A stretch of 64,000 bases of DNA from Limibacillus halophilus (GTDB taxonomy: Bacteria > Pseudomonadota > Alphaproteobacteria > Kiloniellales > CECT-8803): the NCBI RefSeq assembly GCF_014191775.1, contig NZ_JACHXA010000004.1:186001-250000 (forward strand). Reading direction: 5' to 3'. Made by a program: the position numbers and the translations under genes. Positions 8,731-16,464 of the stretch are shown here, in pieces; the stretch's first letter is position 1, and each line of letters opens with the position of its first letter. The notes beneath the pieces were generated by a model. That model was given only the letters and a program-made list of their open reading frames with translations, did no database searches and was not told the DNA's origin.

Positions 8731-10582
8731 AATTGGTAGGCTCGTCGGGGAAATCTAGCCCAGCTTTACGTAGTCCAACTGCGAGAGCGGCAATCAGCTC
8801 TGGGTCCATGTTTCTGACTAGAAACGGGGTTAGGGGGGTCACCGCGGAATCCGGACGAAGCTGTAAGACATGTTCAAGTGTTTGCCTCGCCTTTTCCGGC
8901 TCTTCGTTCATTGCGTAAGCGGCCACCAAGCTTGTCTGCACCATGTAATTGTCCGGTAGGTTCACCTTCAGGGCGATGTCCCGTGCGGATTTATAATCAC
9001 CCTGCAAATAGGCGTGCAGATGCCAAATATAGTCCCACCAACTTTGATGTTTCGGGTTCAATGTTTTAGCGCGCTGAACCCAGGTTTTCCCTTTCTCCCA
9101 TTCGCCTGAGTAGGCCATCCAAGTGCCAAGGTCGGCGAGCACGAAAGCATCGTTTGGATTTAACTTGATGGCACGATCAGCGAATTGCTGGAAGATAGTC
9201 CGGTCTTCCATTTGCATTTGGCTGAGAATTGCCAAGGCGTAATATGCATCAGCATTCTCAGGATTGAGCTTTAGTGCGCGATTGGCTGATTCTCGCGCCA
9301 GTTCCGCCCAATCATCAGGCGTGTCGATGGCGTACTTCTTAGCCTCAATGTAGCTGAACGCCAGACGTGACCAGCCAAGAGAGTAGTCCGGATCGTTCTG
9401 TAATGTTTGCTTGAGGCAGTCTCGTGCTCTGCGGTGACGATCCGGTTCAAAGGTCTCGTAGAACCAATAGGACAACAAAACGCAATTATAGGATTTGAGC
9501 GTTTGGGGCGCATCCCGCCGCAATCGATTGGCAATCTGGGTATCGAACAGCGGTGCATCGGCTGAACCGACTTGCGCGACCACTTTCTGAGCGATCTCAA
9601 GCTGTATGTCGAAGATGTTAGCTATGCTGAGGTCGCGTCTGAAAGGACCGGGGGAATCAAGCTCCTGGCAAGTCCGCGCATCCGTAAATCTCGTCGTCAC
9701 CGCTAGTAAATCACCAGAGCGTTGGACACTTCCGGATAGAATATAATCAGTGCTCAATTCACGACGCACTTGGGTGCATTGAGGCCGTGTGCCCAACTGG
9801 CGTGTGGAATTCAGATCAATCACAAAGAGATTCGAGAACTTCGAGAGATAAGTCACAATCTCTCTACTTAGACCTTCGCTGAAGTACTGGTTGTCCGCAT
9901 TCTGCTCCAAAGTATCGAATGGAAGGACGGCGATGCGCGGGCCGTTTGGCAAATCGACCTCGCTTGTCGCGGTAAACCAGCCCAGAAAGGCTCCCAGAAG
10001 CAAAATCATAGCAAGTGCAACGATAGGAACGCGCCAGGGCTTCGTTCCTCTGCGGCGCAGTTGGACCGCTTTTTCGGCCGGCCAGCACCAAACTTCGATT
10101 GGCTTTGCTATGTTTTTGACGCGTTGTCGCCCCCCCAAAGCGAAGATGCAATCAACTTTTCCCTTCACTTGTTCGTGGACAGCGCCGGAAAGGCAGATTC
10201 CACCAGACGGTGCCAAGCTTTCCAGTCTAGCGGCAAGATTAACGCTTTCACCGAACAGATTATCGTCTTCTTGGATCATCTCGCCGAAATGAATTCCTAT
10301 TCGAAATTCCATTTTGGCATCGGCGCTTTGGTCTCTGTTGATATCTTGCAGCGCGCTCTGGATTCGATGTGCACAGCGTACGGCGGTAACGGAGCTTGGA
10401 AATTCCGCAATCACGCTGTCTCCAGCCGTGCCAAAGACCCGTCCGCCAAGCTCGTTCACGATTGATTCGATAATAGTCCGACGTTCGGTAAGCAGCCGGT
10501 AGGCCGCTCCCTCATCAGCCTCCATGAGGCGACTGTAGCCAACTGCATCCGCCGCAAGGACGGCGGCCAAGCGATGGTCCAT
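8723..10582 (-). CDS. Class III adenylate/guanylate cyclase with TPR repeats
   Basis: A 619-residue membrane-anchored cyclase. The class III nucleotidyl cyclase domain occupies residues about 1-170. Asp12 (LAADAVGYS) and Asp55 (GTAGDSVIAEF) match the two metal-binding aspartates. A membrane segment follows (about 195-220), then a TolB-like region beginning GPRIAVLPFDTL, and C-terminal tetratricopeptide repeats (GWSRLAFSYIEAKKYA, NADAYYALAILSQ and others). The ATG at 10582 has an AAGGAG site; the in-frame ATG 23 codons upstream does not. This arrangement is abundant in alphaproteobacteria and rhizobia, where the sensed signal is usually unknown. Its 3' end overlaps the convergent ABC ATPase gene. 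Confidence 0.88.
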   Translation of the reverse strand: MDHRLAAVLAADAVGYSRLMEADEGAAYRLLTERRTIIESIVNELGGRVFGTAGDSVIAEFPSSVTAVRCAHRIQSALQDINRDQSADAKMEFRIGIHFGEMIQEDDNLFGESVNLAARLESLAPSGGICLSGAVHEQVKGKVDCIFALGGRQRVKNIAKPIEVWCWPAEKAVQLRRRGTKPWRVPIVALAMILLLGAFLGWFTATSEVDLPNGPRIAVLPFDTLEQNADNQYFSEGLSREIVTYLSKFSNLFVIDLNSTRQLGTRPQCTQVRRELSTDYILSGSVQRSGDLLAVTTRFTDARTCQELDSPGPFRRDLSIANIFDIQLEIAQKVVAQVGSADAPLFDTQIANRLRRDAPQTLKSYNCVLLSYWFYETFEPDRHRRARDCLKQTLQNDPDYSLGWSRLAFSYIEAKKYAIDTPDDWAELARESANRALKLNPENADAYYALAILSQMQMEDRTIFQQFADRAIKLNPNDAFVLADLGTWMAYSGEWEKGKTWVQRAKTLNPKHQSWWDYIWHLHAYLQGDYKSARDIALKVNLPDNYMVQTSLVAAYAMNEEPEKARQTLEHVLQLRPDSAVTPLTPFLVRNMDPELIAALAVGLRKAGLDFPDEPTNSN

Positions 10583-10677
10583 GAGCCTCTCCTTAACGCA
10601 TAAGGATACTGCGAGAGAGTAGGATGGTCCATTATAGTTAAGGGTGTGCAATACCGCCCGACGGCGCCGGGCAATGT

Positions 10678-10710
10678 AAAAGGGGCCTCCAAATCTGAAG
10701 GCCCCTTTTT
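10678..10710 (-). terminator. Rho-independent terminator after tRNA-Asn
   Basis: Read on the minus strand, a GGGGCC arm pairs with GGCCCC across a short loop and is followed by TTTT. It begins seven bases after the tRNA-Asn 3' end. The plus strand also ends in a T run, so it could work in both directions. Confidence 0.85.
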
Positions 10711-10716
10711 AAAAAT

Positions 10717-10792
10717 TGGCTCCGCGGGCAGGACTCGAACCTGCGACAGGGTGGTTAACAGCCACCTGCTCTACCAACTGAGCTACCGCGGA
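10717..10792 (-). tRNA. tRNA-Asn(GUU)
   Basis: A complete 76-base cloverleaf on the minus strand. The acceptor stem is TCCGCGG / CCGCGGA with discriminator G and encoded CCA. The D arm is AGCTCAGTTGGTAGAGC. The anticodon arm is GGTGG-CTGTTAA-CCACC, giving anticodon GTT. The T arm contains GGTTCGAGTCC. Position 10717 is the final A of CCA. Confidence 0.97.
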
Positions 10793-10895
10793 TCAGCGAC
10801 GTTCGGCAATACCGTCAACGTCCGTATGATGGCGCGGCTTATAGCAAAAGAATTCATGCTTGCAAACCCATTCCGCACGACTTTCGGTGGTCGGT

Positions 10896-11321
10896 CTAAC
10901 TGGTGGTATCATCTGCCTTTCTCAGGTGGACGCCGTTAATCTTCCAACTACCGTCTTCCTGACGTTGCATGATATAGGCGGCGATGACCGCGGTGCCGTC
11001 GGGTCCGACCAGATGCACCTGTTGGATAGGATGCCCTTCGACGACACTTAGTTCTGTAAATGTGACGTCTTGTGCACGATAGACGTGCTGATAATTGCGG
11101 CGCACGATGTTGATAAACCGGCCCGGGTTTTGGAATTTTTCTTGGATGTAAGGAGACGCATAGCTGAAGGCTGTGCCGGCGTCATCTAGTCGGAAGGCCT
11201 GAATCTGGGCGAGAATCGTGCTCTGGATAGCTTGCCGATCTGAGTCGCCAACCGGCTGGGCGCTCAGTCCAGCGGGCGATAAGAGCGCGGCAATTAGCAG
11301 CAGAAAACGCAGAGGTCTCAT
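10896..11321 (-). CDS. DUF4864 domain-containing exported protein
   Basis: A 141-residue protein with a clear Sec signal peptide (MRPLRFLLLIAALLSPAGLSA, cleavage near AQP). The mature part resembles the DUF4864 family: IQSTILAQIQAFRLDDAGTAFSYASP, then a region ending with QEDGSWKINGVHL, a fold like small periplasmic NTF2-type domains. The start at 11321 is set by a strong AAGGAGG ribosome site and the signal peptide; the longer open frame upstream runs through the tRNA-Cys gene and is not coding. It stands alone between two tRNA genes. Its function is unknown. Confidence 0.82.
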   Translation of the reverse strand: MRPLRFLLLIAALLSPAGLSAQPVGDSDRQAIQSTILAQIQAFRLDDAGTAFSYASPYIQEKFQNPGRFINIVRRNYQHVYRAQDVTFTELSVVEGHPIQQVHLVGPDGTAVIAAYIMQRQEDGSWKINGVHLRKADDTTS

Positions 11322-11456
11322 TTCCTGGTTCCTCCTTGGGTCTATATCATGACATAGCGCGGAGCCGTCGGTAATCCAGGCGTGATGAAATATTGTAAGT
11401 CTCGGCTTGAACTTCCGACCGGGAGAGGTTAATCCCTGTTCACCGCTCGCTGAGGC

Positions 11457-11530
11457 GGCCCGGTGGCAGAGTGGTGATGCAGAGGACTGCAAATCCTTGT
11501 ACGTCGGTTCGATTCCGGCCCGGGCCTCCA
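11457..11530 (+). tRNA. tRNA-Cys(GCA)
   Basis: A complete 74-base cloverleaf. The acceptor stem is GGCCCGG / CCGGGCC, with discriminator T, a usual feature of tRNA-Cys, and encoded CCA at 11528-11530. The anticodon loop CTGCAAA gives anticodon GCA. The T arm contains GGTTCGATTCC. The 217 bases downstream are AT-rich with no recognisable gene. Confidence 0.97.
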
Positions 11531-11747
11531 TTTCTTCTTCAGGACACCATGAGCGTCGCCGGCCTGAAGAGGCGGGCACCGCGTTGAGCACAGCAAATAT
11601 TCTTTGCTTTGTTAGTATTTCAATTAAGAAAATCTCAACTTTTATCTTTTAGCTTCATCGCTGCTACCAAGAGGCGAGGCTGACACGACTGGCGCGACTT
11701 CTAGATGGTGGCAGCTTTATTGAAGTCTTCGGGATGGAGCAGTAAGA

Positions 11748-13133
11748 ATGACCAGCGAATTTGGCGCTCAAAAACTAGCGCAACCTCAGGGTGATTTTGA
11801 GCAGCTTCAAAGCGATATTTCGGATACCACCCCCCAAGAAACTCCGGACGTTGTATTGGAAGCCCCGAAAGAGCCAAAAAACATTTCGGAGACCGGCGTC
11901 AGCAAAACAGTGATTGAGGCCCTGATCCTCAAGACCATGATCTCGCTGAAGGTCGAGACGATAGCAAAGTTATGCAAGTCCCTCTTTCTGCCTTACTCGA
12001 TTGTCGAGCAGATCATGGAGGAGATGCGGACGAGCGGGATGGTTGAGATCCTCGGCTCGACGGGAGAGGGGGCGGGCGATCAGTTCCGTTTCACTTTGAC
12101 TACGAGCGGTCGGAAGATTGCGCTTGAGGCGCTTGATCGAAACAAGTATGTCGGTCCGGCGCCAGTCGGGCTAAAGGCTTTTGCCGAGCGTGTGCTCAAG
12201 CAATCCATCATAAACGAGATGATACCGCGAGAGCGAATTGATGAATGCTTTGGCGATCTCGTGGTCCCTGAAGAACTGGTTGAGGAATTGGGCCCGGCGG
12301 TCAACTCCGGACGCGCCGTTCTCCTTTACGGCACTCCAGGTAACGGTAAGAGTTCGCTCGCCGAGCGAATGGGACGGATGTTCCTGAGTGAGATATATAT
12401 TCCGCATTGCGTCGAGGTCGGCGGAGATATCATCAAACTCTATGACCCTGCCTTGCATCGTGCGGTTGGACCCGAGGAGCCTGTCGACTCTATTTTCAAG
12501 ACCGTATCGATCGAGCGCGAAGATATCGACAAGCGTTGGGTCAAAATCAAACGCCCCCTGGTGATCGCTGGCGGCGAGCTGACGTTGGAGATGTTGGACC
12601 TACAGTTCAATGCCTTGAGCGGATTCTACGAAGCGCCGCTGCACATGAAAGCGCTTAACGGCATTATGATGATTGACGACTTCGGTCGTCAGCTGGTGTC
12701 GCCGGAAAGCCTTTTGAATCGCTGGATTGTTCCCCTGGAGAAGCGGATTGATTTCCTGAAGCTCCATACGGGAAAATCGTTCGAAATTCCCTTCGACGCT
12801 CTGGTCGTTTTCTCAACCAATCTCAGTCCGAAGGACCTGATGGATCCGGCATTCCTCCGCCGTATTCCCTACAAGGTACGTATCGAGGGACCCACGTTCG
12901 AAGATTTCGCTATGATCTTTCAGCGTGTTGCGTCGGAAGCAGGGCTGGTGATCGACGATGAAACCATTCGCGAGGTGGCCGGGTTCCTGGAACAAAAACA
13001 GCTTCAGCTCGCGAATTATCAGCCAAAATTCATTATCGATCAGGTGGTGGCAGCATGTAAGTATGCGCGGACGGAACGCCGCTGTGATCAAAAGCTGATC
13101 AATCGAGCGATGCGTAATCTTCAAGTCGATTGA
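11748..13133 (+). CDS. AAA family ATPase with N-terminal winged-helix-like region
   Basis: A 461-residue cytoplasmic ATPase. Residues 1-50 are Pro/Glu-rich and probably disordered. Residues about 50-130 look like a winged-helix domain (VIEALILKTMISLKVETIAKL.., ending FTLTTSGRKIALEAL). The AAA domain follows, with Walker A GTPGNGKSS (195-203), Walker B IMMIDDFG (306-313), a sensor-1 region VVFSTNLSP and an arginine pair in AFLRRIPYK. The C-terminal part (EVAGFLEQKQLQLANYQPKFIID..) is helical, as in AAA lid domains. I recognise the fold class but no named function. It has its own 5' region and ends before a hairpin, so it appears monocistronic. Confidence 0.8.
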   Translation: MTSEFGAQKLAQPQGDFEQLQSDISDTTPQETPDVVLEAPKEPKNISETGVSKTVIEALILKTMISLKVETIAKLCKSLFLPYSIVEQIMEEMRTSGMVEILGSTGEGAGDQFRFTLTTSGRKIALEALDRNKYVGPAPVGLKAFAERVLKQSIINEMIPRERIDECFGDLVVPEELVEELGPAVNSGRAVLLYGTPGNGKSSLAERMGRMFLSEIYIPHCVEVGGDIIKLYDPALHRAVGPEEPVDSIFKTVSIEREDIDKRWVKIKRPLVIAGGELTLEMLDLQFNALSGFYEAPLHMKALNGIMMIDDFGRQLVSPESLLNRWIVPLEKRIDFLKLHTGKSFEIPFDALVVFSTNLSPKDLMDPAFLRRIPYKVRIEGPTFEDFAMIFQRVASEAGLVIDDETIREVAGFLEQKQLQLANYQPKFIIDQVVAACKYARTERRCDQKLINRAMRNLQVD

Positions 13134-13157
13134 ACGCTGCCAGTTCGTAAGTGATAG

Positions 13158-13180
13158 CGGCGGGGAATTGCTTCCCGCCG
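13158..13180 (+). terminator. Possible terminator hairpin after the AAA ATPase gene
   Basis: The 7-base arm CGGCGGG and its complement CCCGCCG flank a 9-base loop, followed by TTGTCATT. It lies about 25 bases after the stop codon. The stem is strong but the T tract is weak. Confidence 0.45.
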
Positions 13181-13259
13181 TTGTCATTGGCACAGGGTCA
13201 GCCTATAACGGCTCTACCATTTTTTTGCCTTGGGAGCGCCGACAGGCTGTTACGCTGCA

Positions 13260-13919
13260 ATGATCGATTTTGAAGCTGCTCGTCACAACATGGTCGAAAG
13301 CCAAATTCGGACCAACAAGGTTCGTGATTTGAGAATCGTGGATGCTATGGACTCGCTTCCACGTGAGCTGTTTGCGCCTGAAAATCGCCGTGGTGTCGCA
13401 TATATCGATGAAGATTTACCTATCGGGAATGGTCGCTATATGATCGAGCCGATGGTGCTTGCCCGTTTGGTTCAAGCAGCGGAAATAAAGCCTGGCGACC
13501 TTGTTCTCGACCTCGCCTGTGCAAGCGGTTACTGCGCGGCTTTGCTGACGATACTGGGTGCAACCGTTGTCGCTGTCGAACCAGACGCTGATTTGATTGC
13601 CATGGGGACGGAGGCCTTGAACGAGGCTGGCATCGAGAATGTGGTCATGCTTAAAGGCGATCCAAAGGTCGGTTACGAAAAGCAAGCGCCCTACAACGTG
13701 ATCTTGTTGCCTGGCGCCGTTGCGGAAGTGCCGGCGGCTTTGTTTGATCAGCTCGCAGACGGCGGGCGGTTGGTAACCGTTGTTCGGACTGATCAAAACT
13801 CTGTTGGCGCAGCCACCCTGTATCGACGGAGTGGTAAGGCGATTTCCAGCCGTGTTTTATTTGATGCGTCGACGCCGCTATTGCCCGGTTTTGAGAGGCA
13901 ACCTGGTTTCGTGTTCTGA
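13260..13919 (+). CDS. Divergent protein-L-isoaspartate methyltransferase-like protein
   Basis: A 219-residue member of the isoaspartyl methyltransferase (Pcm) fold family, starting MIDFEAARHNMVESQIRTNKV. The N-terminal helices and the FAPENRRGVAYIDEDLPIGNGR region align by eye with Pcm. However, the SAM-binding motif I reads VLDLACASGYCAALL, where true Pcm has a glycine-rich EVGTGSGY-type loop, and the active-site loop reads GRYMIEPMV instead of the family's Thr-(I/L)-Ser-Gln-Pro. A canonical pcm lies at 40302-40958. It forms an operon with the rhodanese gene (13 bases) and tolC, an order seen in other alphaproteobacteria. Catalytic repair activity is doubtful; some other methyl transfer or a non-enzymatic role is possible. 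Confidence 0.78.
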   Translation: MIDFEAARHNMVESQIRTNKVRDLRIVDAMDSLPRELFAPENRRGVAYIDEDLPIGNGRYMIEPMVLARLVQAAEIKPGDLVLDLACASGYCAALLTILGATVVAVEPDADLIAMGTEALNEAGIENVVMLKGDPKVGYEKQAPYNVILLPGAVAEVPAALFDQLADGGRLVTVVRTDQNSVGAATLYRRSGKAISSRVLFDASTPLLPGFERQPGFVF

Positions 13920-13932
13920 AAATAGGAACCTG

Positions 13933-14268
13933 ATGTCCGTGATAGATAGTCCGTTGGAAATGGAAGTCGAAGAATTACGGCGACGGCTTGCCAGCGATGA
14001 TTCACTGGTGGTTCTGGATGTTCGGGAGCCTTGGGAGTTGGAGATTGTCCGGCTCTCGGGAACACTTGATATACCGATGAATCACTTGATTGAACGGATA
14101 AAGGAAGTGCCGCAAGATCGGCCGGTCGCCGTGTTGTGCCGCAGCGGTGGGCGCAGTATGAAAGTTACGCAGTACCTGCGTCAGCAAGGATTCTCGAACG
14201 TGATCAATGTCGCCGGGGGGATTCTTGCCTGGGCCGACCGCATCGATAACACTTTGGCCAAATATTGA
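13933..14268 (+). CDS. Rhodanese-like domain protein (single domain)
   Basis: A 111-residue single-domain rhodanese, a sulfurtransferase-type protein. The domain covers residues about 8-108. It has the VLDVREPWELEI motif and an active-site loop VLCRSGGRSMKV with Cys in the expected position, followed by GFSNVINVAGGILAW, typical of GlpE-type proteins. The ATG at 13933 follows an AGGAACC site. It lies between the Pcm-like gene and tolC and is probably co-transcribed with both. The natural sulfur acceptor is unknown. Confidence 0.88.
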   Translation: MSVIDSPLEMEVEELRRRLASDDSLVVLDVREPWELEIVRLSGTLDIPMNHLIERIKEVPQDRPVAVLCRSGGRSMKVTQYLRQQGFSNVINVAGGILAWADRIDNTLAKY

Positions 14269-14298
14269 CTGTGATAATTGGGAGAGGATCTTCGTCCC

Positions 14299-15696
14299 GT
14301 GAGTAAGAAGAACCGATTGAGTCAATTTACAATGTTGACGGCATTATCGCTGGCTACTTTTACGATGGCGGGCGCTTTTACTCTTCCTGCAGCAAAGGCG
14401 GAAAGCTTGGAGCAAGCTCTGATTGCCGCCTATGAGAGCAATCCTACCTTGCGGGCCGCCAGGGCCAATCTGCGGGCCGGGGACGAAGCGGTCCCGCAAG
14501 CCCTGTCAGGATGGCGGCCTTTGGTTACGGTGAACGCTAATACCGGCGGTCAATACACTGATTCGGACAGTGGAAGCAGCAAGAACAGCGATGGGACTTT
14601 GCCGATTGGGGCAAGCCTGGACATCGTCCAACCTCTTTATACCGGTGGTCGTACGGACGCCAATGTCAACGCTGCCGAGAACGACATTCAGGCGCAGCGT
14701 TCATCTTTGAAATCGACTGAGCAGCAGGTGCTGCTGGATGCTGTTGCAGCCTACATCAATGTCTGGCGAGCCAATTCTGTTCTTGAATTGAATCTGAATA
14801 ACGAACGTGTGTTGCAACGGCAGTTGGAAGCGACCCGGGATCGTTTTTCGGTAGGTGAGTTGACAAGAACAGACGTGGCACAGGCTGAATCCAGGCTGGC
14901 ACGGGCGGTTTCCGATCGGATCGAAGCCGAGGGCGCATTGGCCGAGGCGGCTGCGGTCTATGAAGAAGTGATAGGCCGTTCGCCCAGCGATACCGTGCAG
15001 CCCCCCCTCCCGATGAGTTTGCCTGCCAGTCTGCAAAGCGCGGTGGATGTTGCTCTCGCTAGCAATCCGGACGTGGTCGCAGCCGAGTTCCAACAACGCG
15101 CAGCGGGGCATCGCGTCGAAGCGGCGGAAGCGGAGTTTGAACCAGAGGTTAATCTGGTCGGGCGTGTGAGCCACGACCGGAACCGGACGGTCGATGATAG
15201 CAACACGACCCAAGCGTCTGTGCTAGCTGAACTGACTGTGCCGATTTACCAGCAGGGTTTTGTGTCCAGCCAGGTACGGCAGCAAAAGCAGATCTCCAAC
15301 CAGCGTCGTATAGAAATTGAACAGGCGCGCAGGCGTGCTCAGCAGGAGGCCGTTGCCTCTTGGGAGGCTTTGGTAACCGCAAGGGCGCAAACAACGTCAT
15401 TTGAATCCGAGGTGGAAGCCAATCGTATAGCGCTCGACGGAGTCCAGCAGGAAAACTTAGTGGGTGCACGAACTGTCCTGGATGTTTTAGATGCGGAGCA
15501 GGAGCTGCTAAACTCTCAGGTTAATCTAGTGACGGCGCAGCGGGACTTGGTGCTGGCGGCGTACCGTACAATCGCTGCAACGGGATCTATGACGGCCCAG
15601 GGCCTTGCATTGGACGTTACGCTCTACGACCCGCAAGCGAATTATAACGCCGTTCGGCACCGCGCTTACGGAACGGATGTCCTGCCCATTCAGTAA
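14299..15696 (+). CDS. tolC: TolC family outer membrane protein
   Basis: A 465-residue outer-membrane efflux channel component of type I secretion or RND-type export. It has a signal peptide (hydrophobic TMLTALSLATFTMAGAFTL, cleavage after AKA near residue 34), then two repeated TolC halves with long heptad-like helices: LEQALIAAYESNPTLRAARANLRAG in the first, LQSAVDVALASNPDVVAAEFQQRAA in the second. Also typical are VQPLYTGGRTDANV and LDVLDAEQELLNSQVNLVTAQRD. The GTG at 14299 has a GGAGAGG site; a TTG at 14278 in the same frame is less likely. The inner-membrane partners are not in the window. Confidence 0.9.
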   Translation: MSKKNRLSQFTMLTALSLATFTMAGAFTLPAAKAESLEQALIAAYESNPTLRAARANLRAGDEAVPQALSGWRPLVTVNANTGGQYTDSDSGSSKNSDGTLPIGASLDIVQPLYTGGRTDANVNAAENDIQAQRSSLKSTEQQVLLDAVAAYINVWRANSVLELNLNNERVLQRQLEATRDRFSVGELTRTDVAQAESRLARAVSDRIEAEGALAEAAAVYEEVIGRSPSDTVQPPLPMSLPASLQSAVDVALASNPDVVAAEFQQRAAGHRVEAAEAEFEPEVNLVGRVSHDRNRTVDDSNTTQASVLAELTVPIYQQGFVSSQVRQQKQISNQRRIEIEQARRRAQQEAVASWEALVTARAQTTSFESEVEANRIALDGVQQENLVGARTVLDVLDAEQELLNSQVNLVTAQRDLVLAAYRTIAATGSMTAQGLALDVTLYDPQANYNAVRHRAYGTDVLPIQ

Positions 15697-15813
15697 ACGG
15701 CGGTCTGCCCAACGAGGCTGTTTTTGCAATCATGAGGGGCGACTGGCAGAATAATGGGTAGAGACTCGGCTGAAGCGGTTTGATCCGAACGGGCGCGCCC
15801 ATAGGGAGTATCC

Positions 15814-16347
15814 ATGAGTCAAGCGACACCCGAAGGCGAAGCGACGATGGAAGATATCCTCGATTCCATCCGTAAGGCGGTGGAAGCCGAAGATTGGCAA
15901 GTCGTCGAGCCCGAGCCTGTTATCGAATTGACGCGGGTGGTGAAAGAGGACGGCAGTGTTGTCGATTTGACTATGCCTACATCAGAGTCTGGAACCGAGG
16001 GCAATGGGGAGCAAGTGAGCGAGGAACAGTCTGTGAGTGACGGAAAGAACGGTGATTTCGAACGGCCCCATGAGGGAAATTCGTTCGGCGACAAACCAAC
16101 GCCCGGACCGAATGATCGGCTGTCCGCCGCTGCCGGATCCGCTGCGCTTTCGAGTTTCATCTCAAAATCCGAAGAGAAACATGTCGATATTGGCCCGCAA
16201 CTGGGATCGGGCCGCACCCTTGAAGGTGTTGTACGGGAAGCTCTGGTACCCCACGTGCGTGATTGGCTGGAAGAAAACCTCGTTCCGCTCGTGCAGAATA
16301 TAGTGCGCGAAGAAATTGAGCGTATGGTTCGTCGCAAAGACGACTAA
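15814..16347 (+). CDS. PopZ-like polar organizing protein (DUF2497)
   Basis: A 177-residue protein with the layout of PopZ. There is a short N-terminal helix EATMEDILDSIRKAV (residues 9-23), a long acidic, proline-rich, low-complexity middle (about 30-135), and a conserved C-terminal helical region beginning LEGVVREALVPHVRDWLEENL and ending EEIERMVRRKDD. PopZ forms a polar network that tethers chromosome centromeres and cell-cycle proteins in Caulobacter. Its position directly before valS matches other alphaproteobacteria. AGGGAG precedes the ATG. Assignment rests on the two terminal motifs and neighbourhood; the middle is not conserved. Confidence 0.8.
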   Translation: MSQATPEGEATMEDILDSIRKAVEAEDWQVVEPEPVIELTRVVKEDGSVVDLTMPTSESGTEGNGEQVSEEQSVSDGKNGDFERPHEGNSFGDKPTPGPNDRLSAAAGSAALSSFISKSEEKHVDIGPQLGSGRTLEGVVREALVPHVRDWLEENLVPLVQNIVREEIERMVRRKDD

Positions 16348-16464
16348 GGTCCTCTCTAACCGGCCAAATCAGAAAAAATCTGTAAGAAAGGTTTGACGAG
16401 TGGCGGCCCAGCGCCGCATTAACTCTGTTGATCTCTGGTTTCGTATAAAAAGGAAACAGCAGCA

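Noticed and set aside
10896-11591. Long form of the DUF4864 protein starting at 11591
   Set aside because: The extra 90 codons run through the tRNA-Cys gene; a signal peptide and AAGGAGG support 11321.
15819-16337. A 172-codon Ser-rich frame antisense to the PopZ-like gene
   Set aside because: Low-complexity shadow of the acidic coding strand.
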